A program made the translations under genes and the position numbers. This document shows positions 35,849 through 47,715 of a stretch of DNA of 64,000 nucleotides, piece after piece. This DNA is from Gyromitra esculenta. Taxonomy: Eukaryota; Ascomycota; Pezizomycetes; Pezizales; Discinaceae. The DNA lies in assembly GCA_038503075.1 (NCBI GenBank), contig JBCAML010000014.1:744001-808000 (forward strand), given 5' to 3'. Within the stretch, counting starts at the first letter, position 1. Each line of letters opens with the position of its first letter. The notes beneath the pieces were generated by a model. That model was not told where the DNA came from and made no database searches. It saw only the letters and a program-made list of their open reading frames with translations.

Positions 35849-36824
35849 ATGTCCTTCTTATCATCGCCTCTGCTGCGGCGGTTATGTCCGAGACCACAAT
35901 TGATTTGCCCGGCTACTAGGCCATTCTCGACAGGATCCTGGAAGAGGGACTGGTACACCCCGACACCGTTTGTCCATGAATCTGTTGGTGGAGGATGGCA
36001 CTCCTGTTCGTATCCTGTTTCCATTTTTAGATAAAGCTAACACCCTGCTTCTTAGATGACATATTCTCACGCCTGCTCAAAGAACGAATAATTTGCCTCA
36101 ACGGCCCCGTCCACGATGGTCTCAGCGCTGTGATTGTAGCGCAACTCCTCTTTCTTGAGGCCGAAAACCCCGAGAAACCCATAAACCTCTACATCAACTC
36201 CCCTGGTGGTTCCGTAACTGCAGGGTTGGCAATCTACGATACTATGAACTATATTCGAGCACCAGTCAGCACGATTTGTATTGGACAGGCGGCGAGTATG
36301 GGTAGTTTGTTGCTGGCAGGAGGCACAAAGGGAAAGCGATATGCTTTGCCGCATTCGAGCATCATGGTCCATCAACCAAGTATGTCATCCAAAGAGGTGG
36401 AACGGAGTGTCGAGAGGATAGCTTGAAGTTACATACTAACGAAGGTGCTTTCTAGGTGGAGGATATACTGGACAGGCAACGTTAGAAGAACTTGATTCCG
36501 ACCATGCATGTGGGGTGGTATTGCTAACCAGAATAGCGATATCGCCATCCACGCGAAAGAGATTCTCCGTGTTCGAGAGAGGTTGAACATGATCTACCAA
36601 AGACATTTAACAAAACCGCACACCCTTGACGAGATTGGTACGCAATTTTACTTCTCCTACATTCTTAGGTGAAGCGATTGGTTTGTCCTGCTAATAGACC
36701 TACAGAAAAAATCATGGAACGTGACCTCTTCATGGGCGCTGAAGAAGCGAAAGAAATGGGCTTAGTGGACGAGATTCTCGTTACCAGGAAAAAGTTGCCT
36801 GCAGAAGGGACAGCTTCACCATAA
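35849..36824 (+). CDS. Mitochondrial ATP-dependent Clp protease proteolytic subunit ClpP
   Basis: This serine protease of the mitochondrial matrix forms a tetradecamer and works with a ClpX-type unfoldase. Five exons: 35849-36005, 36056-36379, 36456-36480, 36537-36637, 36706-36824; phases agree; 241 aa. The N-terminal presequence is [18 protein letters not shown]...RPFSTG, followed by the conserved [20 protein letters not shown] and [19 protein letters not shown]. The catalytic serine is in [14 protein letters not shown] (about Ser133) and the histidine in SIMVHQPS (about His158). Exon 3 is only 25 bp. The first donor, GTTCGT, is weak but is the one that restores YDIFSRLL. The ending [20 protein letters not shown] is typical. 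It shares a short divergent promoter with the cofactor C gene. Confidence 0.93.
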
Positions 36825-37300
36825 ACTCCTAGGGAATGAAAAGCACCAAGAGACGGCGGGGCAGCAATATATCACCATAAATAATGGTGTAGAACCTGTA
36901 TTATAGTATTTGTATAAAGGCACAATTCTACAGTATAAAGTTATTGTGTGGCGAAAAAAAACCCTTACGCCACCTGTAATATATAATACAAGAGCACGCC
37001 TGAAAGTGGAGCCTTACACCAGTAAACCCACTCCGTTTTTGGGATGAAAAAAGACGGCTATTACCCCGAAATAATATAAAGAAAAATGAAGAAAAAACAC
37101 CTTATCCAAGCTATAAAATACATATTCATATAATCGTACCTGATGGGAGTTGCATACCTTGGAAGAGGGACGAGGTGAACTATGGGAGGAACCCTGAGGC
37201 GGCAAGCACCATATTTTTCCTTGTAAATTGCACCTTATAGACAGGTGCCTTCTTGGTATAGAAGACTGATAGATGGTCGGGCCTGTAGCAAGTCGTTAGT
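36825..37300. other. Intergenic region between convergent ClpP and TAF5 genes
   Basis: About 475 bp between two 3' ends, AT-rich, with A-runs and no coding signal. It probably holds both 3' untranslated regions and polyadenylation sites. Confidence 0.6.
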
Positions 37301-39683
37301 TTACTTGGTAGCACTGGCAAGACTCGGGAGATAAATATACGTTGCAATTACGTCCTTCCCCCCCTTCCTTACTTTTACCCCAGAAACGCTATCCACCTTT
37401 GTTGTCCCATCACCCGCCCCCGCAACTCCCCCATTCACCCCCTCGGGCGCCTCCGCTGTCGGTGCGCCCGTCCCATATCCGACATCCCAACATCTTACTG
37501 TCATATCTGCCCCTCCACTTACCAACACATTCCCTTCAACACTGAAACTGAGCGAGTAGATACTCGTCTTTCCATGTCCCCGCATCGTTTTTAATCTTTT
37601 CCCACTCGCAAGATCCCACATATTGATGACCGAGTCCTCTCCCGCTGAGGCAAGCCACTTTCCGTCGGGAGAGACTGCAAGCGCTGTGACGGGGGCCGTG
37701 TGACCAGTAAAGAGACGCACACTATTCCCTGTTTGAATGTCCCACATTCTAACAGTTTTATCGCTACTGCCGGTAAACACATAGGCACTATTTGGATGAA
37801 ATGCCAACGTATCCACATCATTTAAATGTCCGGCAAAGATCCTCAGCGGATAAATATGATCACAGCTCCATAGCCTTGCCGTATGATCATGACTTGCAGT
37901 TGCGAAGTAATGTCCAAACGGTCCGAACTTGATATCCCAGATCGGATTGTCATGACCCTTATATACGACCAGCCCAGTGTACGTATCGAGGGACCACAGC
38001 CGTGCGGATTTGTCTTCAGAGCACGAGAGCAAATACTTGTTATCAGGCGAGAAAGAGACGCCATAGACGGGACCTGAGTGTCCGATTAGGCGCCGGGACT
38101 TGGGAATTGTGGGTAGGTTTTCAGCGGCAATTATGGAGGGAAGAGGTGTGCCTTTAAGGGAGAATACCCGGATGTAGGATTCGGCAAAGCCGCCGGCGGA
38201 TAGTGTGCCGTCTTCAGAAAAGTCGACGCAGTTGAGGCTTGAATTTTTTTTAGTTACGGGCACAGGAAGAAATTTAGATAGGGGGGTTACCCGTCATGTG
38301 TGTTGTGGAAGGTGTACATGCAAACACTGGGGAGTGCAGGGCTTGGCACACCCTGCAGTCTAACTTTGTCCCTGCTCTCCTTCACTAATCTGACCTCCCT
38401 CTCAACATCTACGCCAGTGTAGGGGGGCAAAGGAATGACATCTCGCATTGGACTATCCTCACTCTCTTCTCGCTTGATTTTCTGGAATTCGTCCACCAAG
38501 GTCCCACCGGTCGAAACTCCTAGCTCATCACTCCGTGTGACGTCCTTCATTCGAGCGTCTTCTTCGCGCAGTTCCTCCTCTACGTCTGCCATTAGGTCTT
38601 TGTCCATTGGTAGAGGCCCTAGCTTGACACCCGGCAAAGCGCCTCCCCTGTCAAGCCGCCCAGATGTATGACCTGGGATGCCCTCGTCTTCGCCCATCAT
38701 AGATTCGTCATCCCCGGTGGTGGAAAACATAGTCGGTCTTCCGGCGATGATTTTGACATCAATTCTTTGGTTGATGAACCTTTGGATGATGATACCGCCA
38801 GCATCCTTGGTCTCTTCCAGGAAATGCATGAGAAGGGTGAAGGTAGTTTTGGAAAGATTTACACGATATTTGTTTTCCCGATAAAGCTTAGCCAAGTGGT
38901 CATCCTCGATGTGCTGCGGTAGGCTAAGAGCTTTGAGATTCTTGAGGTCATGGCCGTGGGTGTTCTCATGTTCGTGGGCATGTTCTTTATAGAAAGCCTG
39001 GCTCGGGATAACATAGCCGTTCTTAATGAGTTCGAGGAAAGAATGAACGAAAACGGGGTAGAGAAGTCGTCTTAATTCCGGTTTGTAGAGATCCAAGGAG
39101 TTGTCGATCCAATGTTTAAGGTGAGCTGGGAGTAATTCGTTAGCGAGCGCGTCCCAGCCATACCCTGAGTGAACAAATATAAATTATAACAACAAGGGCA
39201 TATTCCAATGACGAATGAGTAAATTATAAAGAACTCATACCAACTGAATAACAGCAAACAAATAAATAATAGAGAATAAAAGTTCATTTTCACCATGAAC
39301 CGAACGAACGAACCAATAATAAACAGTAACAACAAGGGCACATCTTCACCATACACTGAATGAACAGACAGATAATCAATTGAAACGACAAGAGCTCATT
39401 CAACCCTGTATACCTGACGAACAAATAATAAAAATAGCAAGAGGCTCTAGAGCTAACAAAACTCACAGTAAGATTTTTCATACTTCAACTCGGGTTGATC
39501 GTCTAGGGAGGAGAGAATAGGTCTTCCTTCATGATCAGTATGGGCAGACTCGACACGGAGCATGGCCTCCGTCTTTGAGTAACCTTTCTTGGATAGGTAC
39601 TCTATGACAATTTGATTGAGGGCTTGAGGAGAGCCGGCGGCTGCCCCGCCTCCGGAAGCTGGAGGTGGACCTTGGGATGCCAT
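37301..39683 (-). CDS. TAF5: Transcription initiation factor TFIID/SAGA subunit 5 (TAF5)
   Basis: TAF5 is a scaffold subunit shared by TFIID and SAGA. Three exons: 39683-39467, 39164-38291, 38237-37301; phases 1 and 2; 675 aa. Exon 1 contains a LisH motif (LNQIVIEYLSKKGYSKTEAM). Exon 2 contains the NTD2 domain (YGWDALANELLPAHLKHWID, then LYPVFVHSFLELIKNGY). A charged linker follows, then exon 3 with WD40 repeats. At least six repeats are visible, for example LIGHSGPVYGVSFSPDNKYLLS and TGHTAPVTALAVSPDGKWLAS. The protein ends with a short acidic-to-basic tail. Intron 1 is 302 bp, much longer than its neighbours, and is filled with degenerate repeats. Intron 2 ends CAAG. Length and domain order match fungal Taf5. 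Confidence 0.95.
39165..39466 (-). repeat. Degenerate repeats filling TAF5 intron 1
   Basis: AACAACAAGGGCA occurs at 39188-39200 and 39328-39340. TTCACCAT, AACAAATAATAAA and GAACGAAC-type strings recur through the intron, suggesting a diverged array of roughly 45-70 bp units. The repeats explain why two long open frames cross the intron on the minus strand. No coding role is proposed. Confidence 0.55.
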
Positions 39684-39868
39684 CGAATGGGAATTGTGGA
39701 GGGAAGGTAGTTGTCTGCTAGGGAGAGAAGAGGGGGAGGGTGGTTATGAGATAACCAAGGGTGATTTAGAGGGAATGGCGAGAAAGCCCAAAGCAGCTAT
39801 GGGCAGCGCGCGAGTTGCATCTCGAAGTTCGTGGGAAGCTGTACAGCGGTTACCCGGCCATCCATATA

Positions 39869-39988
39869 CTCGTTAGCAGGCATACGAACCAGAAAACAGG
39901 GGGTGTGGCTGTGTATGTTACGGTATTCGATGCCGTGCCATACAAAGCCACACTACCATGTTTTCCGGTTCGTATTCTTGCTAACGAG
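39869..39988. mobile_element. 120-bp fold-back MITE with TA duplication
   Basis: The element begins CTCGTTAGCAGGCATACGAA and ends TTCTTGCTAACGAG. The two arms are reverse complements over about 50 bp with few mismatches, leaving a loop of about 20 bp. It is flanked on both sides by TA (39867-39868 and 39989-39990). That architecture fits a non-autonomous element mobilised by a Tc1/mariner-type transposase. It sits in the promoter region between TAF5 and CDC50. Confidence 0.7.
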
Positions 39989-40492
39989 TAACAGACTAGA
40001 ACGGCATACAGCTACAGTATGGTAGTGGGAGCATATGTGGAGTGAGCATGACATGACAGAAGCCTGTGAACCAGCCCGGCCTCGGCATGCAGGAACTCTG
40101 GGTCGTAGAACGCAAAGAGGGAGCGAGAGGGGAGAGAGAAATCTCCACGTAGACTATCCTATCAAATACATGTATGTATGTAGATTAGTTTACCCTCAAG
40201 ACTCTCGGATTAATTGATTGGAGAGTTCTTGACTTGACACATAAACGGGCGCACTGAATGAAACTGTGGCGCCTGTGTAACAGTATTAGTACTGTGCATA
40301 CATGTATCTGGTTACCCCCCAACGCGGATCGCAGTAAGCACAAACCGCTCCCCTACCCAGCCCTGGATACGATTCGTACCGGATCCCGTTTGGTGTGTCG
40401 GTTACAGCCTCATCTGCATGAGCAACGCCTCCAGACCTCGAATGCCCCCCAGTTAACTTCATCTCATCATCACATCCCCCCAAGGCTACCCT

Positions 40493-40525
40493 CACCACCA
40501 CCACCACCACCACCACCACCACCAC
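40493..40525 (+). repeat. CAC trinucleotide microsatellite
   Basis: Eleven uninterrupted CAC units lie about 60 bp upstream of the CDC50 ATG, in a C/A-rich leader. Likely 5' untranslated and probably length-variable between strains. Confidence 0.85.
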
Positions 40526-40581
40526 AGCAACAACATCATCCACCACAACGTCTACGTCCACACCCAATACCCTCTCTCACC

Positions 40582-41986
40582 ATGCCAAGCTCTGGTGACG
40601 AGCAAGACCACTCTCAAGGTGGCAAGAAAGAAAAGAGCAGAAGACCTGGAAGTTTGTCACCCATTTTCGTCACCTTAATGATTTCTATACTCCCCCGCTG
40701 ACTTGCTTGCCTGGTAGATACTGCCTTCAGACAACAGCGGTTAAAGGCCTGGCAGTATGTCCATCAAATCCCCTCCTAAAAAAAAAACTCCATCGTATCC
40801 CCGCTGCTGCCACTACTGCTGTTTGTCTATAGCTCTAACAAACTCCTAGACCTATCCTCACCCCCAAAACTGTACTCCCGCTCTTCTTTATCCTTGGTTT
40901 CATCTTCGGCCCAATCGGAGGCCTCCTCCTATGGGCGAGCGCTCAAGTTCAAGAAATCGTAATCGACTACACCCAGTGCTTGTCTGCCCCTGGCGAACTC
41001 GCCCCCATCCCCTCCTCCCATGTCTCGACATCTTTCAATACTGCGCTGGCCGAAAGAGACGCCCCAAAATGGGCCCTTACTAATACCACTACCCAAAACC
41101 TTGCCGGTGATGATGAAGACACCAAGATCTGCACCCTCCAGTTCACTCTCCCCTCTGAGCTGAACCCGCCAGTTCTCTTCTACTACCGTCTCACCAACTT
41201 CTATCAGAATCACCGTCGCTACGTTCAATCACTCGATGAAAGCCAACTCTCCGGCTCAGCCCGCACCAAGTCCCAGCTCTCTGGATCTGACGATTGTAAC
41301 CCACTTGTTGCGGATCCCGCCTCTGGCAAACCTTACTATCCTTGCGGCCTCATCGCAAACTCCATGTTTAACGACAGTTTCACGTCCCCCGTGCTCCTAA
41401 ACGTCGCCGGCGGCTCCGGCTCATCTAACGAAACCTACGAAATGACAAATCAAGGAATCGCTTGGAGCTCCGACAGCAAGCGTTATGGCAAAACCAAGTA
41501 TACGCCGGATCAGGTTGTCCCCCCGCGAAATTGGGTTAAGAAGTTCGGCCAGAACTACACGGCGGAAACTATGCCGGATCTGTCTAATTGGGAGGAGTTT
41601 CATGTGTGGATGAGGACGGCAGGACTACCTATGTTTTCCAAATTGGCGAGGAGGAACGACAAGGATGTGATGAAAATCGGAACTTATCAAGTCAATGTTA
41701 CGTATAATTTCCCGGTAATCGAGTACGCAGGGACGAAAAGTATCGTTATAAGCACTAGGACTGTGATGGGTGGGAGGAATCCATTTTTGGGAATTGCTTA
41801 TGTGGTTGTGAGTGGGCTCTGCGTTCTCTTGGGAGCGATATTCACAGCAAGGCATTTGTTCCAACCAAGGTATGTTCTGCTTCTATTGAGATACGGATCC
41901 TGGCCGAACGCTGACATTAACCTAGGAAACTTGGTGACCACACTTACCTCTCATGGAATAATGACGAGTCTGCGGCAGCTCGTTAA
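40582..41986 (+). CDS. CDC50: Cdc50/Lem3-family non-catalytic subunit of P4-ATPase flippase
   Basis: Cdc50-type proteins pair with P4-ATPases to exit the ER and flip aminophospholipids to the cytosolic leaflet. Four exons: 40582-40651, 40718-40754, 40850-41869, 41926-41986; phases agree; 395 aa. After a short cytosolic N-terminus come TAFRQQRLKAWQPILTPKTV and a first membrane span (LFFILGFIFGPIGGLLLWAS). A large lumenal domain follows, with Cys residues and several N-glycosylation sequons (NTT, NDS, NET, NYT, NVT). The conserved PYYPCGLIANSMFNDSF is present. The second span is FLGIAYVVVSGLCVLLGAIF. The end (KLGDHTYLSWNNDESAAAR) is the classic family tail, which supports the last splice. The exact paralogue (Cdc50, Lem3 or Crf1) cannot be fixed from this sequence alone. 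Confidence 0.93.
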
Positions 41987-42593
41987 TCAGATCGAAGACT
42001 TGGAGGGTACAAATACTCAACTGGAGTGAAAAAAAGAGAAAAAAAGATTGGCTATCCGTGTTTCTGGTGTTTAAACGGTTTTTCTACTTTTATTTTTTAT
42101 CCGTCTTTCCTTTACTTATGCATACCTGTGTTTTTTTTATCATGCGTCAAATTATGCTCTTTTTCCGCCCGTCATGTATTTATTTTAGTTATTTTTTACA
42201 TTACATTGGCTTTTCTTTTTCCCTTCCTCGCGAGTAGAGATTAGGTTCTTACTCAAGGCAGTATACCAGGCAGTTCATCGCTAGTATTCATAGTCACCTA
42301 GCCTGCATGTGGATCAAGGATGCGAGCAACTTGGTCCCAGCCAATTAGCTTCCCTACAAATATTATGTAGAATACTCAATAGTCAGAGAAACTTGGCTGA
42401 AGTTTTATGAAAGATTAACCGGCGAACCTCCCCCTTCTTCTTTCTCATGAAAGTAGATAAAAACCATAACTTGCACGTATGAAATTCCCTTACACTTTTA
42501 CATAACAGTTGGAGGTGGCGTATACGCACACAAGGTATGCTATGTTCAAGGGCAAAATATCGAAAGAGACTGCGACTAACGTAGATATAAAAA

Positions 42594-42961
42594 AGGGAAA
42601 ACGTTTAGGATATCATGTTTCTACGAGTTTGTATGTCGGATACCACAACTACTTTGTTCTGATCGCACCCACTTACCCACCACAACACTACCTACACCAT
42701 GTAAAATTCATACCTAAAAACCCTCTTTATCACAATCTATTTTATTTAAGAATATTAAGAGAAAAAGAGAATAGTGCCCGATTTTCTGTGATTTTATTAC
42801 TTCAAATCTGAGGGTTTCTTTGCCTATAGCTAGCTAGGTGGGCTAAGCGGGGTAAGTAGCTGATGGTATAGGTTTAGTTGTAGTGGACACGGTCAAAGCG
42901 ACATAGTTGTGGTATCCGACATACAAACTCATCAGAAACATGGTATCCTAAACGTTTTCCC
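42594..42961. repeat. Long imperfect inverted repeat (fold-back), about 70-bp arms
   Basis: The arm 42594-42663 (GGGAAAACGTTTAGGATA...GTATGTCGGATACCACAACTA) is nearly the reverse complement of 42890-42961. Weaker similarity continues inward (CCACTTACCCACC versus TAGTTGTAGTGG). The loop is about 225 bp. I could not place outer ends or a target duplication. Best read as a MITE or a solo fold-back remnant. Confidence 0.65.
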
Positions 42962-43350
42962 TATAAAAAAATTGTAAACCCTAATAGATTCACATCACAG
43001 CTCATGACTCGATCGATTTCTTACTTCAAATGTGTACCAGACTTGGTCATTGGCTAGGGGGTACCGTTATTGATAGCGGGGAATGCTAGTTCAGCCACCG
43101 CTGGGACGCACACTAAATTCGAAATTTCAAACGATGTGCTGCGACTACATTACACTTACCATCTGCTTATACATCTCTAGACTAAACACGAAGTAAATAC
43201 GTATAGCGCCGCAACGGATATATTGGTCATATCTCCCCTAATTATGTGCCCTTACGATTCTACAGGATATCTGCAGCATTCTGGCTTTTCTTCCGGCCTC
43301 CCGGCCACGGAATTACCCCTTTCACAGCCGCAACGAGGATACCGTTCGGT

Positions 43351-44740
43351 TTACTTGGTAGCAACCAATGTATTGATGTATTTTCTCACATCCTTAGCCA
43401 AGAGCTCCGGAACTTCCATCGCCACGAAATGGCCAGTGAGTGCGGTTAATGCCATTGTTTAACAAAGCACCCGTCGAGTAATCGTGCGGGAAGCCTACCT
43501 TATTGTGTGTTTTATAAAAGCTCATATCCCCCAATAACCCCGCCCACACAACGGGATTAGGGAATAGCTCTGTAGGTGAATTTGAGAAACCGAATCGGAC
43601 CCTAGTGGGCTCTGTACGACTTATATTGCGAGTCCTATCTATAAAAATTTGGAGCATATGCAGTTAGTTGGTTCATGTGTGTATGGAGATTTAGTCAGAT
43701 CGCAGCTAGTGTTTTTGGCGGCAGGTTCAATAGGACCAGAAAGCTAGATACCGGGGGCATATGCCTGACGATACGCATAAGTACTGCGGGTCATTGTTTA
43801 TGTAAACCACTAAAGAGTTACAATCTCGAGGATTTTTTCGAGGGATGGGGATTCGTCTGTCAGGTCCAAGAGTTTTTCGCCGATCCTAAAGTTGAATTAA
43901 CTCCATTTAGTTCAGACTATCCGTCAAAGATACTAAACTCACCGTGAAAGTAATGCTAATGAGCTACTTGCGAGCACATGGCCAGTCATGCTCGGCCTTG
44001 TAACATGCTCCAGGGCATACGCATTACCGGTGATACCAAACTCCTTTCCGCGCTCAAGGCTAGCACAATCAATAGCATCAAGAGATCCGACTGGATACTC
44101 AGCTGGAGCTTCAAAGACTTGAAGCATGTTTACTATTTATTGGAAGTTAAATATCCCTCCTTTCCTGATATCAGGACATAGTTGATAAGAACCCTACTGT
44201 GGTAACCTATATTTCACCCAAAAAGAAAATTAGATATAACTATTTACTTCAAGATCTAGATGATAGGCAATAGCTTACCAAGATAACCACTATACCCCGC
44301 TGCTAACTTCATCGTAATAAAACTCCCAACATCTCCTCTTTATGCAACATATCCCTCTAACCTAAGGCCCGCCATCGGTTCGTTTAAAGGGTATGCAACA
44401 TCTTGGGAGGTGAAATCTTGGCCGAACGGCGGTGAAGATGAGAAAGCGTAGCCCGACATTAAAGAAAAGATGACGTAGAAATGCGGTGAGTCGGAGGCAG
44501 CAAGGGCAGGAATTATATCAAGGGATTTAACAAAAGAACCCACGAGCTTCTCCATCAGTAAGCCATAGGGGCGATGGCGCGAATAATATTTACGGGCCGG
44601 CCATCCATATAACAAGGCCAACAGAATTGCGTCGGGGTGTTCTGAGAAGATCTCGATAAAATGGAGTGTGTAGTTACTTCCTTCACTACCTTTGACTACT
44701 GCAGTATATTGTGAAAGTTCGCTGATCGTATTTCGTGCTT
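43351..44740 (-). pseudogene. Decayed epoxide hydrolase (alpha/beta-hydrolase)
   Basis: Fragments of a fungal microsomal-type epoxide hydrolase lie in order on the minus strand. These are SNYTLHFIEIFSEHPDAILL...LLYGWPARK near 44660-44560 (oxyanion-hole region HGWPG degraded to YGWPA), SLDIIPALAASDSPHF and GYAFSSSPPFGQDFTSQDVA near 44490-44400, then GNAYALEHVTRPSMTGHVLA near 44030-43960. After that come GEKLLDLTDESPSLEKILEI, a TAG at 43810-43812 and a TAA at 43798-43800 in the same frame, a segment FSNSPTELFPNPVVWAG, and a frame change before GHFVAMEVPELLAKDVRKYI (the catalytic-His region) with a stop at 43351. The stops and frame change mark it as non-functional. The missing nucleophile region (family GGDxG) falls in unreadable sequence between fragments. 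Confidence 0.72.
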
Positions 44741-46327
44741 ACGCCTAAATCGGTTCTTAGCTATCGGTGTCTCGCTACTTCATAGGAATTGGACGGCCGA
44801 ATACCAGTTAAACCTATCATCCCGATAGGCCTAAGCCTCCTTCATCTACTTACTTGCAACTCCGTATTTTTATCTGTTGCCTTCATATGTGGATGGGGGG
44901 GTTGCTGAGCTTGATCGCTATATGAAGTTCGTTTATCTGCAAATCTAGAATAACAATCTTGAACGCCTTTACGTTGAGGGTTTCATTTTTAGGAATTAAC
45001 ATGGCTATATCTTAAATTTTTCCCGTTGCAAGATAAATATCAAACTGGATTATCAAATATTGTACATTACGAGGAGGATTTTAGAGTTACTCATATATTA
45101 TTTCTCACACTCTACCGTATCTATATATCGCAACAAATTTGGACACTGATAAGAATATTTCCAGACACATGGACTGTGTAGTGGGATTACATCCGTATTT
45201 GCGAAGAAAGCAGATTATTCATGCAGCACTACGGGGAAGGGATAACTCCCTAGCCGTATTACCGTGTTAACGTTAACGTGCAGTTACTGAGGATTTGTGT
45301 GCAACTTCAAATTAACGTAATCAGTCACAGCCATAATTACGAAAACGTGCTAGAGGTGATTAAATCCTTTTTTTTTGAAGCAATGCCTATCGAGGCCATC
45401 CTTATTTCTTGAAAAGTTGGTAATTGCACTATACTCACATCATGGAATCACTCTTGAAACCCATTGTCTCCAGCGGTATGACCTCGAAAACCGAGTGAGG
45501 AACTGTGACTATATTTGCCGCCATCTTGCCATATGCAAATAATACTTTCCCACCCATTTCATCGCGTAAAACCAATCTATAGATTCATATTGTTCAAAGG
45601 AATCGGGTTGAATTCATGGTACCCTATGAATTCAAAGTTGGTGTAAACATGGAAGCCTGAGATATGAAGAGATCTTTTCACAACTGGGTTCCGGGATTCC
45701 CAATTCGGGGCAACAGCCGAAACAGTAGAGTATGGGCATAGATCTTAATGACAAAGCTGAATCTCCTGCAATAATATTAGTAATAAACGCACGCTGCATG
45801 CAGGTTCGGTAACGTAACATCGGTAACTTACGGCATCCCATACAAAACATAACGCTAGTGAAATTCAAGCGCAAGAACCACTCAGTAAGCGCAAGAACCT
45901 TGTTGATTGAGTAACATTAGAGTGCGCTAATCTAATCTAAATCCGTGACACAGGTCGCGAAGTTATTGGAAGACATCCCGTCGATATTCTAGAGGCCTCA
46001 GACTTAGATGCTAAATAATTTAGAAGTAAGCTTCTAACCCGTGTGCTTAAATAAGAATAAATAATACTCTGAATAAATACCAGAAGTTACTAAAGTGGCT
46101 GGGGTTGTATGGGCTATCTTGGCGGGTGTAATATTTCTCTCAAGTCCGGATCCCAAATGACATTCTTCGGTATAATAGTTCGCTATTAAATTCCAAGTCC
46201 GTCACTGAAAGTTGTGGATTGTGCTCACGGTGATCAAAGTGGCCTAGTATGCGTGCTATATAGTAAAAGGTTTCTGTGAAGCGAAGGGTCTTGAAAAAAA
46301 AAACTGTATATTTGGTAGCTAGACGAT

Positions 46328-46356
46328 CTGTGGATCCCCCCTGAGGGGATCTACAG
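46328..46356. repeat. Short near-perfect hairpin
   Basis: CTGTGGATCCCC (46328-46339) pairs with GGGGATCTACAG (46345-46356) at 11 of 12 positions, with a 5-base loop, followed by T-runs. It looks like the end-palindrome of a small element or a chance hairpin. A bacterial-type terminator meaning is not expected in a fungal nucleus. Confidence 0.4.
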
Positions 46357-46649
46357 TTTTTCTGCCTCTTATCTATCGAGCTTGAGATTTGCTTGAGATA
46401 TTCTATAGTATACTTGGCCTCGTTCCCACTTGAGCAGAGCTCTTTTTCTGCAATCGGTGGAGATGCCTAATTCATAATAGGATAGGAAGAACGATACGTT
46501 TTTACAGTTGCAGAGTTTAGCAACTTGATGCTACAAGCGCTGAAATTGGCATTAATTCCTGTAAGGAATAAGTAGTGACTGTAGCTAAACAAAACAAAAC
46601 AAAAACAAAGTTTGTAATCATTAGTTTTCTAGCGTTTCTAGAGTCATAG

Positions 46650-47110
46650 ACTGTGTCCAGACGTTAATGCTTGGCGCCAAGGTTCGCTCCTCACGCGTAT
46701 TTGCCATAGACAGCTGTAGGTTGAGTCCCGCGAACAGCCCTAAAGCGAGCACCAATCAAAAAATGAGAATCGCTATGTGGTTTGCGGCTGGTTGCAATGA
46801 ACCTGGCGATTTACCCACAATTGCAAGAGATACCTATCATCGACAGTGTCTGCGACCTGGGTTGGTGGCAGCTGTAGTTATCTTCTGCTAGGTCGGTATG
46901 GGCTGCTCTTGGAGTGAAATCAGGTGTAGATTCAAGATATCATATTAATTTTCTCAGATGCGGGGTTAATCTTTGGGTTACAAGTGTGTAAGCATAGACT
47001 CATTTAATTGATGCTCGCTACATGGCCGTTCTCGGTACAGGACCAGCCTGTCTGATTGTATGTACAATAAACAAAGAATTATGGAAAAATAGGCTGGGCA
47101 CGAGACAGAG
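46650..47110. mobile_element. Diverged or composite family-1 inverted-repeat element (copy c)
   Basis: The left part (GTGTCCAGACGTTAATGCTTGGCG, then AAGGTTCGC) resembles 4869-4900. The right part (GGAAAAATAGGCTGGGCACGAGACAG, 47083-47108) matches the right ends of the copies at 4862-4979 and 30003-30130. At about 460 bp it is much longer than the other two, so it is either a less-deleted member or a copy with an insertion. A 74-codon open frame inside has no recognisable domain. Confidence 0.4.
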
Positions 47111-47715
47111 CCATAGGGGTGGTGTTTAGATATGGGTACTGACAAATAAAAAAAGATGCTCAAATATCAATCCATCAAAGCAACGTTGCAATTGGATGCT
47201 GCATTTAGGATCCGTTTAGCTGCACCGAGAGTGCTGTATTACTACATGTAGCTACTTCATCGTCACTGTGTATGCAAACAAGCTCAGCGGGATTGATAAA
47301 CTTCGACGTATGTAGGACATACAACCACGTTTGCAAAGTCGTAGCACCCCACAACATGCTTGTAGTAATAAAATAAAAAATAGTCGTATATCAAGCTTGA
47401 AAGCAGTATAAATAATACCTACGGAAATTATCGCCTCAATTCGCTAGCAGCCGTGTTTAATAGAAAAAAGAGTGCCAAGACTCCTCGAACAGCACTGTAC
47501 GTATACTCGGGTGAGTGTAAGAGATACTAATTCTTCTTCTTCCTCTATAGCTACAACTCCCTACGAAGCCTGATAAAAATACTTAACGGAATAAGGATAC
47601 TATGTATTAAATATCAAACAAAGTTAATTGGCAAAGTATGATTTTCAAACCAGCTTGAGCCCGCTGAGAAGAGAGTTGTACCCCCACATATCGCCAGACA
47701 TACCCTCACACCCGA

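Larger units (their letters stand above)
39684..40581. other. Divergent intergenic region between TAF5 and CDC50
   Basis: Nearly 900 bp holding the promoters of both genes. It contains a 120-bp TA-flanked fold-back element (39869-39988) and an 11-unit CAC microsatellite (40493-40525) in the probable CDC50 leader. The open frames here are explained by these repeats. Confidence 0.6.

Noticed and set aside
35662..36024. 120-codon minus-strand open frame over the ClpP start as an N-terminal extension of cofactor C
   Set aside because: It is in a different frame from the cofactor C exon and is antisense to the well-supported ClpP exon 1.
40286..40567. Valine-rich minus-strand open frame (MGVDVDVVVDD...)
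   Set aside because: It is a translation of the CAC/GTG microsatellite and has no independent support.
46328..46356. Hairpin followed by T-run read as a bacterial-type terminator
   Set aside because: The surrounding genes are intron-bearing fungal nuclear genes, where such terminators are not used.
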